Shown piece after piece: positions 1 to 9,436 of a DNA stretch of 64,000 bases. This DNA is from an uncultured Pelagibacteraceae bacterium (GTDB taxonomy: Bacteria > Pseudomonadota > Alphaproteobacteria > Pelagibacterales > Pelagibacteraceae). A program made the position numbers and the translations under genes. How positions within the stretch are numbered: position 1 is the stretch's first letter; every line of letters begins with the position of its first letter. The DNA is taken from assembly GCA_902536305.1 (NCBI GenBank), contig CACAWX010000004.1, positions 1-64,000 on the forward strand, read 5' to 3'. A model generated the notes under the pieces. That model had not been told where the DNA came from. It saw nothing but the letters and a program-made list of their open reading frames with translations, and made no database searches.

Positions 1-45
1 TCAAAAAACTTACACAAATATTCTGATTGGCTTGATTAATTGCGC

Positions 46-2430
46 TTAATGAGTACTTAGCTCATCTTTTAATTTATCTTTTTTTGCTATTTGGTCAACT
101 TCTACCCACTCGACTCTTTTTAAAGGTTTAGTTAACGCAACCTTTAGAACTTCATCTACATTTTTGACTGGGATTATCTCAATAGAATCTAATACGGTTT
201 TAGGAACTTCTATTAAATCTTTTTTATTTTCTATTGGAATTAATACCTTCTTAATTCCAGCTCGGTGAGCTGCTAATAATTTTTCCTTTAAACCTCCAAT
301 TTGAAGCACCAAACCTCTTAGGGTTATCTCTCCTGTCATAGCAACGTTTTTGTTAACAGGTATCTCAGTTATTGCTGAAATGATTGATGTTACCATTGCT
401 ACTCCGGCAGAAGGTCCGTCTTTTGGCGTAGCTCCTTCAGGTACATGAATATGAAAATCTTTTTTATCAAAAACTGGTGGTATAATTCCATAATCTAAAC
501 TCTTTGATCTTATGTATGATTTCGCAGCTTTAACTGACTCTTGCATTACATCACCTAATTTTCCCGTAATTTCCATTTTACCTTTTCCTGGCATAACCGC
601 TGATTCAATTTTTAAAATTTCACCTCCAACCTCAGTCCAAGCAAGTCCGGTTACCACACCAACTCTGTTTTCCTCCTCGATTTCTCCATAATTAAACTTC
701 TGAACTCCCAACAAGTCTTTTAAATCTTTGTCATTAATAGGGTTATTAACTTTATCTTTATTATCTATTTTTTTTACAAGTTTCCTAGCAATTTTAGATA
801 TTTCTCTCTCAAGATTCCTCACGCCAGACTCTCTTGTGTAGTGTCTAATAATTTTCCTATTAATATCTTCATCAATTGCCCACTCTTCTTTTTTAAGACC
901 ATTATTTTTACTTTGATTAGGTATTAAGTATTTTTGAGAAATATTTACTTTTTCGTCTTCGGTATAACCCGACAATCTAATTACTTCCATTCTATCTAAC
1001 AATGGAGGTAAAATGTTTAAAGTATTAGCGGTTGTCACGAACATAACATCAGATAAATCGTAATCTACTTCTAAATAGTGGTCGTTAAATTCTTTGTTTT
1101 GTTCAGGATCTAATGCTTCCAACAGAGCAGAAGAGGGATCTCCCCTATAATCATTCCCAACCTTATCTATTTCATCTAATAAAAAAAGAGGATTTTTTGT
1201 TCCAGCTTTTTTCATCATTTGGATTATTTTTCCTGGCAAAGAACCAATATAAGTTCTTCTATGGCCCCTGATCTCGGCCTCATCTCTGATACCACCTAAT
1301 GAAATTCTAATGAATTTTCTATTAGTAGCTTTTGCAATTGATTTTCCAAGAGAAGTTTTACCCACTCCAGGAGGACCAACTAAACACAAAATAGGTCCTT
1401 TCATTTTTTGTATTCTTTTTTGTACTGCTAAAAATTCAATTATCCGCTCTTTTACTTTTTCTAAACCATAATGATCTTCGTCAAGAATTTTTTGAGCATT
1501 TTTTAAATCAGTATTTATCTTTGACTTATTTGACCAGGGAAGTTCCGTCATCCAATCCAGGTAATTTCTTACCACTGTAGCTTCCGCTGACATTGGACTC
1601 ATAGATTTAAGTTTTTTTAATTCAGACAAACACTTTTCTTTAGCAAGTTTAGGCATTTTAGCTTCTGATATGGCTCTAGACAAAGATGTAAGTTCGTCTT
1701 TTCCTTCATCAATTTCACCAAGTTCTTTTTGAATAGCCTTCAACTGCTCATTTAAATAATACTCTCTTTGAGTTTTTTCCATTTGATTTTTGACTCTTCC
1801 ACGAATTTTTTTTTCAACTGAGAGAACGCTAGTTTCTTTCTCGATTAATTGATGAATTTTTTCTAGCCTTTTTTTAAGATCAAAAATTTCAAGTAACTCT
1901 TGTTTCTCAAATATTTGTATATTTAAATTTGAAGAAATATTGTTTGCTATTTGAGAGGGGTCTTTTAAATTTTTTAGATTACTAGATCCGTCATTTAAGT
2001 CTCTCTTAGTCAAAACTTGAAGTCTATCAAACTTTTTAACTAATCCAAAAGCCAATGGTTCAAGTTCTTTAGATACATTTTCATCCTCAGCTATTTCTAC
2101 TTCACAATTTAAATAATTATTACTATCTTCACTATGTTTTAAAATCTTAATTCTTTTTTCTCCTTCAACTAACACTTTTACCGTGCCATCTGGAAGTTTC
2201 AAAAGTTGTAAAACTTTACTTAAACATCCGAATTGATAAAGATCTTTGCTTGTTGGATCGTCAATTTCAGAGTTTTTTTGTGTGACTAAAACTATAGATT
2301 TATCTGTTTTCATTACCTCTTGAAGAGCTTTAATAGATTTTTCTCTTCCGACAAAAAGCGGAACGACCATGGAAGGAAATATTACTATGTCTCTTAATGG
2401 TAGTAGAGGTTTGATATAAGTAGCTTTCAT
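46..2430 (-). CDS. lon: ATP-dependent protease Lon
   Basis: Cytosolic AAA+ serine protease that degrades misfolded and short-lived regulatory proteins. The 794 residues show the full family layout: an N-terminal substrate-binding LAN domain with a coiled linker (about 1-300), an AAA+ module with Walker A GPPGVGKT at 352-359 and Walker B LFLLDEIDK near 423, and a C-terminal protease domain. The catalytic dyad is Ser674 (in DGPSAG) and Lys717 (in GGLKEK), at the family's usual 43-residue spacing. It is the last gene of the tig-clpP-clpX-lon block, 50 bases after clpX. Length is close to the E. coli protein (784), so it looks intact. Confidence 0.98.
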   Translation of the reverse strand: MKATYIKPLLPLRDIVIFPSMVVPLFVGREKSIKALQEVMKTDKSIVLVTQKNSEIDDPTSKDLYQFGCLSKVLQLLKLPDGTVKVLVEGEKRIKILKHSEDSNNYLNCEVEIAEDENVSKELEPLAFGLVKKFDRLQVLTKRDLNDGSSNLKNLKDPSQIANNISSNLNIQIFEKQELLEIFDLKKRLEKIHQLIEKETSVLSVEKKIRGRVKNQMEKTQREYYLNEQLKAIQKELGEIDEGKDELTSLSRAISEAKMPKLAKEKCLSELKKLKSMSPMSAEATVVRNYLDWMTELPWSNKSKINTDLKNAQKILDEDHYGLEKVKERIIEFLAVQKRIQKMKGPILCLVGPPGVGKTSLGKSIAKATNRKFIRISLGGIRDEAEIRGHRRTYIGSLPGKIIQMMKKAGTKNPLFLLDEIDKVGNDYRGDPSSALLEALDPEQNKEFNDHYLEVDYDLSDVMFVTTANTLNILPPLLDRMEVIRLSGYTEDEKVNISQKYLIPNQSKNNGLKKEEWAIDEDINRKIIRHYTRESGVRNLEREISKIARKLVKKIDNKDKVNNPINDKDLKDLLGVQKFNYGEIEEENRVGVVTGLAWTEVGGEILKIESAVMPGKGKMEITGKLGDVMQESVKAAKSYIRSKSLDYGIIPPVFDKKDFHIHVPEGATPKDGPSAGVAMVTSIISAITEIPVNKNVAMTGEITLRGLVLQIGGLKEKLLAAHRAGIKKVLIPIENKKDLIEVPKTVLDSIEIIPVKNVDEVLKVALTKPLKRVEWVEVDQIAKKDKLKDELSTH

Positions 2431-2480
2431 TTATTATTAATATGGCAATTAATTCAGTAATTTCAAGAAACAAATCATCG

Positions 2481-3734
2481 TTAAGCTACTGATGTTGATG
2501 ACTTTTTACCATATGTGACAATGGGCTCAGAGACACCTTTTACTGAAGATTTATCTACTGTTACTTTCATTACATTTTCCATATCGGGTAATTCAAACAT
2601 TGTTTTTAATAAAATATTTTCAAGTATAGATCTCAATCCTCTTGCTCCAGTTTTTTTTGAGATAGCTTTTTTTGCTATTTCTAGAATAGCTTCATTTTGA
2701 AATTCTAGTTCTACTTCTTCAAATTCAAATAATCTTTGATATTGTTTGATCAATGAATTTTTAGGTTCTGTTAAAATTTTTACCAAAGATTTTTCATCTA
2801 GATCATTAAGTGTTGCGATAATTGGCATCCTTCCAATAAATTCCGGTATCAATCCATATTTGATTAGGTCTTCCGGCTCTAACATTTTCATTATTTCAGA
2901 AAGCGGTTGCTGTTTATAGTTTTTAACTTTTGCTCCGAATCCAATTGAACTTCCTTTCCCTCTACTATCGATTAATTTATCTAATCCTGCGAATGCACCT
3001 CCGCATATAAATAAAATATTTGTAGTATCAACTTGTAAAAACTCTTGTTGAGGATGTTTTCTTCCACCTTGTGGTGGGACGCTTGCTACAGTCCCTTCCA
3101 TTATTTTTAATAAAGCTTGTTGAACACCTTCTCCAGAAACATCTCTCGTGATAGAAGGGTTTTCAGATTTTCTACTGATTTTATCTACTTCATCAATGTA
3201 AACTATTCCTCTTTGAGCTTTCTCAACATTATAGTCAGCAGCTTGCAATAACTTTAAAATAATATTTTCAACATCTTCACCTACGTAACCAGCTTCAGTC
3301 AAAGTAGTAGCATCAGCCATTGTAAATGGAACATCTAATATTCTTGCAAGAGTTTGGGCTAATAAAGTTTTACCACAACCTGTTGGTCCAACTAAAAGTA
3401 TATTTGATTTTGAGAGTTCAATATCTTTATTATTTTTTGTTTCGTGATTAAGTCTTTTATAATGGTTGTGAACTGCAACAGATAAAATTTCTTTAGCAAA
3501 TTTTTGACCTATTACATAATCATCTAATACATTACAAATTTCTTTAGGAGATGGAACCCCATCCTGATGTTTTACAAGTGAACTTTTATTTTCTTCTTTA
3601 ATAATATCCATACAAAGCTCAACACACTCATCACAAATAAACACTGTTGGACCTGCAATAAGTTTTCTTACTTCATGTTGGCTTTTTCCACAGAAGGAGC
3701 AGTACAAAATATTTTTATTATTTTTTTCTGACAT
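2481..3734 (-). CDS. clpX: ClpXP unfoldase subunit ClpX
   Basis: AAA+ unfoldase that recognises tagged substrates and threads them into ClpP. The N-terminal zinc-binding domain has Cys12, Cys15, Cys34 and Cys37 in the C-x2-C-x18-C-x2-C pattern. Walker A is GPTGCGKT at 116-123, followed by a Walker [10 protein letters not shown] and a C-terminal sensor-2 region containing GARGLR. At 417 residues it matches the family. It lies 79 bases downstream of clpP on the same strand and upstream of lon, the common alphaproteobacterial order. A small opposite-strand open frame within its 3' end is a shadow. Confidence 0.98.
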   Translation of the reverse strand: MSEKNNKNILYCSFCGKSQHEVRKLIAGPTVFICDECVELCMDIIKEENKSSLVKHQDGVPSPKEICNVLDDYVIGQKFAKEILSVAVHNHYKRLNHETKNNKDIELSKSNILLVGPTGCGKTLLAQTLARILDVPFTMADATTLTEAGYVGEDVENIILKLLQAADYNVEKAQRGIVYIDEVDKISRKSENPSITRDVSGEGVQQALLKIMEGTVASVPPQGGRKHPQQEFLQVDTTNILFICGGAFAGLDKLIDSRGKGSSIGFGAKVKNYKQQPLSEIMKMLEPEDLIKYGLIPEFIGRMPIIATLNDLDEKSLVKILTEPKNSLIKQYQRLFEFEEVELEFQNEAILEIAKKAISKKTGARGLRSILENILLKTMFELPDMENVMKVTVDKSSVKGVSEPIVTYGKKSSTSVA

Positions 3735-3813
3735 ATCGAATCAATATGGATAATATAAAACTCTGCTAAATGCATAGCAAGTTGAAGTTGCAAAATTAAC
3801 TATATATTGTGTG

Positions 3814-4440
3814 TTATTTTCTTTTCTCCACAACAGAGTCCACTAAGCCAAATTTTTTTGCCTCATCTGCAGTCATAAAATTATCTCGCTCTAAAGCTTC
3901 AGATATTTCATCAACTGATTTACCGGTGTGTTTTGAATAAATTTTATTCAATCTTTCTTTTAAGGATAAAATTTCCTTAGCATGAATTTGAATATCAGTA
4001 GCTTGACCTTGAAATCCAGCTGAAGGTTGGTGAACCATAATTCTGGAATTGGGAAGCGAGTACCTTTTTCCTTTTTCACCAGCTGCTAAAAGAAAAGAAC
4101 CCATAGATGAAGCTTGTCCAATACAAAGAGTTGAAACTGGAGAATTGATATACTGCATTGTATCATAAATTCCTAATCCAGCAGTAACTAAACCTCCAGG
4201 ACTATTAATATAAAAATTTATTTCTTTATTAGGATTTTCTGACTCTAAAAATAATAATTGTGCAGTAACAAGCGATGCAACAGCGTCATTAACTGGACCA
4301 ACTAAAAATACTATTCTCTCTTTTAATAGTCTTGAATAAATATCGTAAGCTCTTTCCCCTTTGCTTGTTTGTTCAACAACCATGGGAATTAGACTATTCA
4401 TTTTCTCTTCAAGTTCGCGACTCATATCTGGTTTATACAA
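3814..4440 (-). CDS. clpP: ATP-dependent Clp protease proteolytic subunit
   Basis: Serine peptidase that forms the barrel of ClpXP. The catalytic triad is visible: Ser112 in GQASSMG, His137 in MVHQPSAG and Asp186 in ERDNF. The 208-residue length matches the family. The predicted start lies directly after the tig stop codon with no spacer, which implies translational coupling; an in-frame Met6 is a possible alternative start. The first residues probably form the short propeptide and axial loop. Co-transcription with tig and clpX is inferred from spacing. Confidence 0.98.
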   Translation of the reverse strand: MYKPDMSRELEEKMNSLIPMVVEQTSKGERAYDIYSRLLKERIVFLVGPVNDAVASLVTAQLLFLESENPNKEINFYINSPGGLVTAGLGIYDTMQYINSPVSTLCIGQASSMGSFLLAAGEKGKRYSLPNSRIMVHQPSAGFQGQATDIQIHAKEILSLKERLNKIYSKHTGKSVDEISEALERDNFMTADEAKKFGLVDSVVEKRK

Positions 4441-5820
4441 CTATTGTTTACTTTTTACTAATTTTTTTTGTTTAGATTTAGTCTTTGCAGGTGATGAGGG
4501 TTTTGATTTATCAGAAGTCTCCCCAGTAGGTTTGTTAAACTCAGAAATTATTTTTTCTGCTTCTTTAGAACTTACTTCTTTTGAAGAAAGATTAATTTTT
4601 GATTTAATTAGTTCAATAATTTTTTCTTCATACAGAGAACCCTTTAAACTCTGAGATGCGTTAGGATTTTTTTGATAATATTCTAGAACCATTTTTTCTT
4701 GTCCAGGCATACCTTTAATCTGTTTTTGTATCTCGGCTCTAACTTCATCATCTGATACTTTTAGATTATTTTTTTCACCATATTCGTTTAACAACAAACC
4801 TAGTTTAATTCTCGATTTTGCTAATTTTTCATTATTAGCCTTATGTTTTTCTTTTTCTTCTGGCTTAAGGTTTTGTGTCATTATAGAAATTTCTTGATCT
4901 ATTAAATTTTGTGGTAAATCTACTTGATGGTTTTTTTCAATTTGGTCTAAAATTTCTTTTTTAGTTATAGAATTTAAAGCTTGTAAATATTGGCTAGAGA
5001 TTTGTTTTTCAATCATAGACTTTAAGTCTTTTATATCTTTTGCTCCCATTAATTTAGCAAATTCATCATCTGTTTTACTAGTTTTAGGTTTTTTAACATT
5101 TAAAATTTTACATTCAAATTTAGTTTTCTTATTAGCTAATTCTTTTTTTGGGTGATTTGCTGGAAGTACTGCATCAAGTGTTTTTTGGTCACTTTTTTTT
5201 ACTCCAACTAATTGTTGATCAAAACCTTTTAGGAATAAATCTTTACCTAACTCTATTTGCACACCCTTACCTTCACCACCTTCAAATTTATTTCCATCTA
5301 CAGTAGCTGAATAATCAAAAATAACTTGATCTCCATTAACTGCTCTTTCATTTTCATTTTTATCTTCAAATTGCTTATTTTGATTTGCAATTTCTTTAAG
5401 TTTTTCTTCAACGATTTTGTCTTCGATTTTTACTTTAAAATTTGTTGCTTTAAACTTGTCAAAACTCTTTAAAGTTACACTCGGTAGACAGTCTATTTGA
5501 AGTTCATAATTTAAATCCTTTCCTTCGCCAAATTGTTTAAGATCGATTTTAGGTTGACCAGCGACTTTTAATTTTTTTTCATCAATTGCTTTGGAGCTAG
5601 TTTCTCTCAATATTTTGTCTACTACTTCTCCGTAAATAGATTTGCCAAACTGACTCTTAATCACTGCTGGAGGAACCTTGCCCGGTCTAAAACCTTTTAA
5701 AGTAACTTCCTTTTGAAGCTCAATTAACTTTTCATCGATTTTTGTCTTAATATTTTTTTTATCAACTATTACAGATAAAACTGTTCTAAGACCTTTTTTT
5801 GATTTTACTTCTACTTTCAT
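4441..5820 (-). CDS. tig: trigger factor, ribosome-associated chaperone
   Basis: Ribosome-bound chaperone and peptidyl-prolyl isomerase acting on nascent chains. The N-terminal ribosome-binding domain carries the GFRPGKVP loop (about residues 41-48, the family signature), followed by an FKBP-type PPIase domain (about 155-245) and a long helical chaperone domain. At 459 residues it is longer than the E. coli protein (432) because of a C-terminal tail rich in Lys, Ser and Pro after about residue 435. It is the first gene of the chaperone/protease block and sits just downstream of a tRNA-Leu gene. Confidence 0.97.
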   Translation of the reverse strand: MKVEVKSKKGLRTVLSVIVDKKNIKTKIDEKLIELQKEVTLKGFRPGKVPPAVIKSQFGKSIYGEVVDKILRETSSKAIDEKKLKVAGQPKIDLKQFGEGKDLNYELQIDCLPSVTLKSFDKFKATNFKVKIEDKIVEEKLKEIANQNKQFEDKNENERAVNGDQVIFDYSATVDGNKFEGGEGKGVQIELGKDLFLKGFDQQLVGVKKSDQKTLDAVLPANHPKKELANKKTKFECKILNVKKPKTSKTDDEFAKLMGAKDIKDLKSMIEKQISSQYLQALNSITKKEILDQIEKNHQVDLPQNLIDQEISIMTQNLKPEEKEKHKANNEKLAKSRIKLGLLLNEYGEKNNLKVSDDEVRAEIQKQIKGMPGQEKMVLEYYQKNPNASQSLKGSLYEEKIIELIKSKINLSSKEVSSKEAEKIISEFNKPTGETSDKSKPSSPAKTKSKQKKLVKSKQ

Positions 5821-5827
5821 AATATTT

Positions 5828-5913
5828 TGGTGGGCAAGAAGAGACTCGAACTCTTAAGCCTTGCGGCACTGGTTTCTAAGACCAGCGCGTATACCAATTC
5901 CGCCACTTGCCCA
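5828..5913 (-). tRNA. tRNA-Leu (anticodon UAG)
   Basis: Read on the minus strand, the acceptor stem GGGCAAG (5907-5913) pairs perfectly with CTTGCCC (5832-5838). The anticodon stem CTGGT/ACCAG encloses the loop CTTAGAA, giving anticodon TAG. A long variable arm, as expected for a class II tRNA, precedes a T arm with stem AAGAG/CTCTT around TTCGAGT. The discriminator base is A at 5831 and CCA is encoded at 5828-5830. It lies only a few bases upstream of tig on the same strand. Confidence 0.97.
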
Positions 5914-5941
5914 TTTAATAATCGTTGTTTTATATATCAAT

Positions 5942-7003
5942 TTAATTTTTTGTTAAACGATAAAGTCTTAAATAAATAGCTAAATAAATTATTATTAAAG
6001 AAAAAAACCAATACCTGCTAATCATTGGATCTTTTGCAAATACAAAAGCTGGTAAAACAAAAGATAAATAACCTAAATTAATAATCAACGAGTTGATATA
6101 ATTGCCCTTTTCCTTTCCAAAAATGAATGAAACATTTTTAAAAATCAGCATATGTAGATGTTTATTATCGGGATGAATCGGTGATTTTTTTTGTATTATT
6201 TTTCTAAAGAAAGAAAAAAATACTTCAAAGAATAAATAAAATAAAAGTGTGCAGAAAAAAAATGATGAATAATCTGGATTTATATTATTTGTTATGATTA
6301 CGTTAAGAGCGACTGTGGATCCCAAGAGATAAGAGCCGCTGTCCCCTAAAAATAGTTTAGCACTTGGAAAGTTAAATAGAAGAAATGAAAATAAAACAAT
6401 TACTTGTCCAATGATTACAACAGAAAACTCATTTATTCCATCTGCTAAATTTATATAAGCTAATATTGAGTTGATAATAATTAAATTAATAGCAAGAAGT
6501 CCATTAAAGCCATCAATTAAATTTGCGCCATTAATTATGAATAAAAAACACAAGAGAACAAATAAAGAAGAGAAAGTATTATTACCTAATAGTGTAGATA
6601 AAAAAGGAATATCAATATTTAAAATTTCAATAGACATTAATCGAATACAAAGAAATAAAAAGATAATCATTAAAATTAGTCTTCTAAATGGACTGATTTT
6701 AAATTTAAAATCGTCTAAAAGTCCGATTAAAAACATTAGATTACAGATAAAAAGATATTCAAATAAGATTTTGGAATATATTAAATAATAAAATACAAAA
6801 AAAATATTAAAAGAAATTACCCCTGCTATTCCTCCACTTCTCGATATAGGGGATTGATGAAACGCCTGAGGTTTATTAAAATCTTGATCAAGAAGTATAC
6901 CATCTTTAATTTTATGGGAATATTTATTTAAGATTAAAAAAATAAAAAAAGTTATTAATGCGAATACTGATAAAAAACTAGATTCTAATGACTCATTTTG
7001 CAT
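5942..7003 (-). CDS. WecA/MraY-family undecaprenyl-phosphate sugar-phosphate transferase
   Basis: Integral membrane enzyme of the glycosyltransferase 4 family, which moves a sugar-1-phosphate from a UDP-sugar to undecaprenyl phosphate to start a glycan. About ten or eleven hydrophobic segments are visible. Family motifs present: Asp97-Asp98 after a membrane helix, NLIDGFNGL (Asn161, Asp164, Gly165), FLGDSG at 218-223, and HPDNKHLH ending at His284. The HLH motif is nearer WecA/TagO/WbpL-type enzymes than MraY. The likely role is starting an O-antigen or surface polysaccharide; the exact sugar cannot be told. It follows the EamA transporter gene with a 3-base gap. Confidence 0.88.
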   Translation of the reverse strand: MQNESLESSFLSVFALITFFIFLILNKYSHKIKDGILLDQDFNKPQAFHQSPISRSGGIAGVISFNIFFVFYYLIYSKILFEYLFICNLMFLIGLLDDFKFKISPFRRLILMIIFLFLCIRLMSIEILNIDIPFLSTLLGNNTFSSLFVLLCFLFIINGANLIDGFNGLLAINLIIINSILAYINLADGINEFSVVIIGQVIVLFSFLLFNFPSAKLFLGDSGSYLLGSTVALNVIITNNINPDYSSFFFCTLLFYLFFEVFFSFFRKIIQKKSPIHPDNKHLHMLIFKNVSFIFGKEKGNYINSLIINLGYLSFVLPAFVFAKDPMISRYWFFSLIIIYLAIYLRLYRLTKN

Positions 7004-7006
7004 TTA

Positions 7007-7891
7007 TTAAGCTAACCCTTTGTTATTTTTCTTAAATATATAAATTCCAACAAGTATTACAACCAATGAAACGATTACCTTCCAAGTGATCACCTCATCC
7101 ATTAGAAAAAATCCAAAAATAATTCCAAATACTGGTATTAAATATGCTACTTGAGTTTGAAATACTAATCCGTTTACAGTCAATATTCTAAATCTTATTA
7201 ACCATGCCAAACCTGTTGCTACTACTCCAAGATATAACAATGATAATGTAGATTCTAATGATGGATTAGCGTTCCAGGGTGCCTCAAATATAATTGATAG
7301 AGGTAACAAAAAAATTACTGACCAAAGAGTTGTGGAAGTTGTAACATTCTCATTAACCTTATTTTTAAGTTTAAGAGTTAATAAACCTCCAATACAATAA
7401 AAAGTAGAACCGAGGATTGTTATAAGAACAAATAAGTAATTTTCACTATTAATAACTACTCTATCAAAAAATAATAAAACAATTCCGCTGAAACCAACTA
7501 AAACGCCTAAAGATTTCATAAAAGATAATTTCTCATCTTTTGTAAAAAAATGAGCAAGTATTGAACCGCTTAAGGGTGTTGTGCTCATTAAAATGGCTGC
7601 TAAATAACTATTAATTTTTGCAGTTCCAATAGCAATTAAAACAAATGGTATTGCTATATTACAAAGTCCTATTAATGCATAAGAGTGCCAGTTTTTACCA
7701 AATGCTAGTAGTTGTATCTTTTTATATCTACAGAGCAAATAAAGAGGAATACTTGCAAATAGAACTCTTACTAAAGCCAAGGTAAAAGGTTCATAAGAGT
7801 AAGTAGCAATTTTAATATTGAAAAAAGCAGATCCCCAAATAATTGAGAGTAATATTAAAAGAGAAAGATCTTTAGTGTTAGCCTCTCTCAT
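7007..7891 (-). CDS. EamA/DMT-family transporter
   Basis: Inner-membrane permease of the drug/metabolite transporter superfamily, with about ten hydrophobic helices arranged as two EamA repeats (about 10-140 and 150-290). The N-terminal segment WGSAFFNIKIATYSYEP is typical of RhaT/YdcZ-like DMT proteins. The substrate cannot be predicted; members export amino acids, nucleotides or drugs. It is divergent from glnA, which makes an amino-acid link tempting but unproven, and is probably co-transcribed with the downstream WecA-like gene. Confidence 0.85.
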   Translation of the reverse strand: MREANTKDLSLLILLSIIWGSAFFNIKIATYSYEPFTLALVRVLFASIPLYLLCRYKKIQLLAFGKNWHSYALIGLCNIAIPFVLIAIGTAKINSYLAAILMSTTPLSGSILAHFFTKDEKLSFMKSLGVLVGFSGIVLLFFDRVVINSENYLFVLITILGSTFYCIGGLLTLKLKNKVNENVTTSTTLWSVIFLLPLSIIFEAPWNANPSLESTLSLLYLGVVATGLAWLIRFRILTVNGLVFQTQVAYLIPVFGIIFGFFLMDEVITWKVIVSLVVILVGIYIFKKNNKGLA

Positions 7892-7993
7892 TTCAAGTAG
7901 AGATTGTATTTATGTGTATTATGCATAGCTGATATTTATATTTAAATATACTTAACGAAAATTACATTATATATGAATATGACGTCCGGATAG

Positions 7994-8020
7994 TATAATA
8001 ATATCAATTTTATTAAGGAG
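7994..8020 (+). promoter_or_regulatory. candidate -10 element and ribosome binding site of glnA
   Basis: The 133-base gap between the divergent EamA gene and glnA contains a consensus TATAAT at 7994-7999 and a strong Shine-Dalgarno AAGGAG at 8015-8020, four bases before the ATG. No good -35 hexamer lies 16-18 bases upstream of the TATAAT, so a regulator may be needed. The leader would be about 20 bases, too short for a riboswitch. The promoter is inferred from sequence only. Confidence 0.4.
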
Positions 8021-8024
8021 ATAA

Positions 8025-9431
8025 ATGAGTGCTAAAAATATTTTAAAGTTTATTAAGGATAAACAGGTAGAATACGTAGATTTTAGATTCACCGACCCTA
8101 GAGGTAAATTACAACACGTTACACAAGATTTACTTACAGTTAACGAAGATATGTTAAACGATGGAATTTTTTTTGATGGCTCCTCAATAGCTGGTTGGAA
8201 AGCAATTAACGAGTCCGACATGATCTTAAAACCTGATTTATCGAATAGTTTCATAGACCCATTTTTTTCACACAGCACATTAGCAATTTTTTGTGATATA
8301 ATGGATCCGATTACAAAAAATTATTATGAGAGAGATCCTCGATCAACTGCAAAAAAAGCAGAGGCATACCTAAAAAAGACTAAGATTGGAGATAAGGCTT
8401 ATTTTGGACCTGAACCAGAATTTTTTGTTTTTGATGATGTAAGATTTTCTAACTCAATGAATAAAGTAAGTTATGAAGTCGATAGTGCTGAAGGTCCTTA
8501 TAATACTGGAAAAAAATACGAGAATGGAAATATGGGACATAGACCAAAAGTTAAAGGAGGTTATTTTCCCGTTCCACCAGTAGATAGTGCACAAGATTTA
8601 AGATCTGAATGTTTAAAAGCAATGAGAGATATGGGTGTGAAAGTTGAAAAACATCACCATGAAGTTGCACCCAGCCAACACGAACTTGGTACATTATTTA
8701 ATACTTTGGTTAATCAAGGTGATGCTATGCAAATTTATAAATACGCAGTTCACAATGTAGCTCATTCGTTTGGTAAAACAGCTACATTTATGCCAAAACC
8801 GGTAAAGAATGATAATGGTTCAGGAATGCACGTTCATCAATCAATTTTTAATGGTGAAAAGCCTTTATTTGCTGGAGACAAATACGCTGGATTATCCGAC
8901 GACTGTTTATACTATATCGGTGGAATCATTAAACATGCTAGAGCGCTTAATGCTTTTTCAAATGCTTCAACAAATAGTTATAAACGACTAATACCTGGTT
9001 TTGAAGCACCTGTACTGTTAGCGTATTCATCAAGAAATAGATCAGCAAGTTGTAGGATACCATTTAGTGATAGTAAAAAAGGTAAAAGGGTGGAGGTAAG
9101 ATTTGGTGATGCATCTGGAAATCCTTATTTAACTTTTGCATCTATGCTGATGGCTGGAATAGATGGTATAAAAAATAAGATCAAACCTGGTAAGCCAATG
9201 GATCAAGACTTATATGCTTTAGGCCCCGAGGAACTCAAAGGAATTCCAACTGTATGTTCATCTTTACGTCAAGCTTGTGTCGCATTAGATGAAGATAGAA
9301 AATTTTTAACTGAGGGTGGAGTGTTTACTGATGATCAAATAGATGCTTACATTGACTTAAAAATGGAGGAAGTAAATAACTTTCAAGATACTCCACATCC
9401 TATTGAATACGAAATGTATTATAGCTGTTAA
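8025..9431 (+). CDS. glnA: glutamine synthetase, type I
   Basis: ATP-dependent condensation of glutamate and ammonia to glutamine, the main ammonium entry point. The 468-residue length and the order of motifs (DGSSIAGW near residue 52, the [19 protein letters not shown]/glutamate site, the NRSASCRIP loop) are those of GSI. The adenylylation tyrosine is kept at Tyr397 ([10 protein letters not shown]), so control by GlnE is possible. No glnB lies beside it, which is unusual for the group. It converges on the glutaminase gene with only five bases between stop codons. Confidence 0.98.
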   Translation: MSAKNILKFIKDKQVEYVDFRFTDPRGKLQHVTQDLLTVNEDMLNDGIFFDGSSIAGWKAINESDMILKPDLSNSFIDPFFSHSTLAIFCDIMDPITKNYYERDPRSTAKKAEAYLKKTKIGDKAYFGPEPEFFVFDDVRFSNSMNKVSYEVDSAEGPYNTGKKYENGNMGHRPKVKGGYFPVPPVDSAQDLRSECLKAMRDMGVKVEKHHHEVAPSQHELGTLFNTLVNQGDAMQIYKYAVHNVAHSFGKTATFMPKPVKNDNGSGMHVHQSIFNGEKPLFAGDKYAGLSDDCLYYIGGIIKHARALNAFSNASTNSYKRLIPGFEAPVLLAYSSRNRSASCRIPFSDSKKGKRVEVRFGDASGNPYLTFASMLMAGIDGIKNKIKPGKPMDQDLYALGPEELKGIPTVCSSLRQACVALDEDRKFLTEGGVFTDDQIDAYIDLKMEEVNNFQDTPHPIEYEMYYSC

Positions 9432-9436
9432 ACGGC

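Noticed and set aside
3735-3813. Possible hairpin between clpX and clpP
   Set aside because: Only a four-base stem with no T-run, so neither a terminator nor a convincing regulatory RNA.
7892-8024. Possible glutamine riboswitch before glnA
   Set aside because: The best -10 leaves only about 20 bases of leader, and no stable GC-containing stem is visible.
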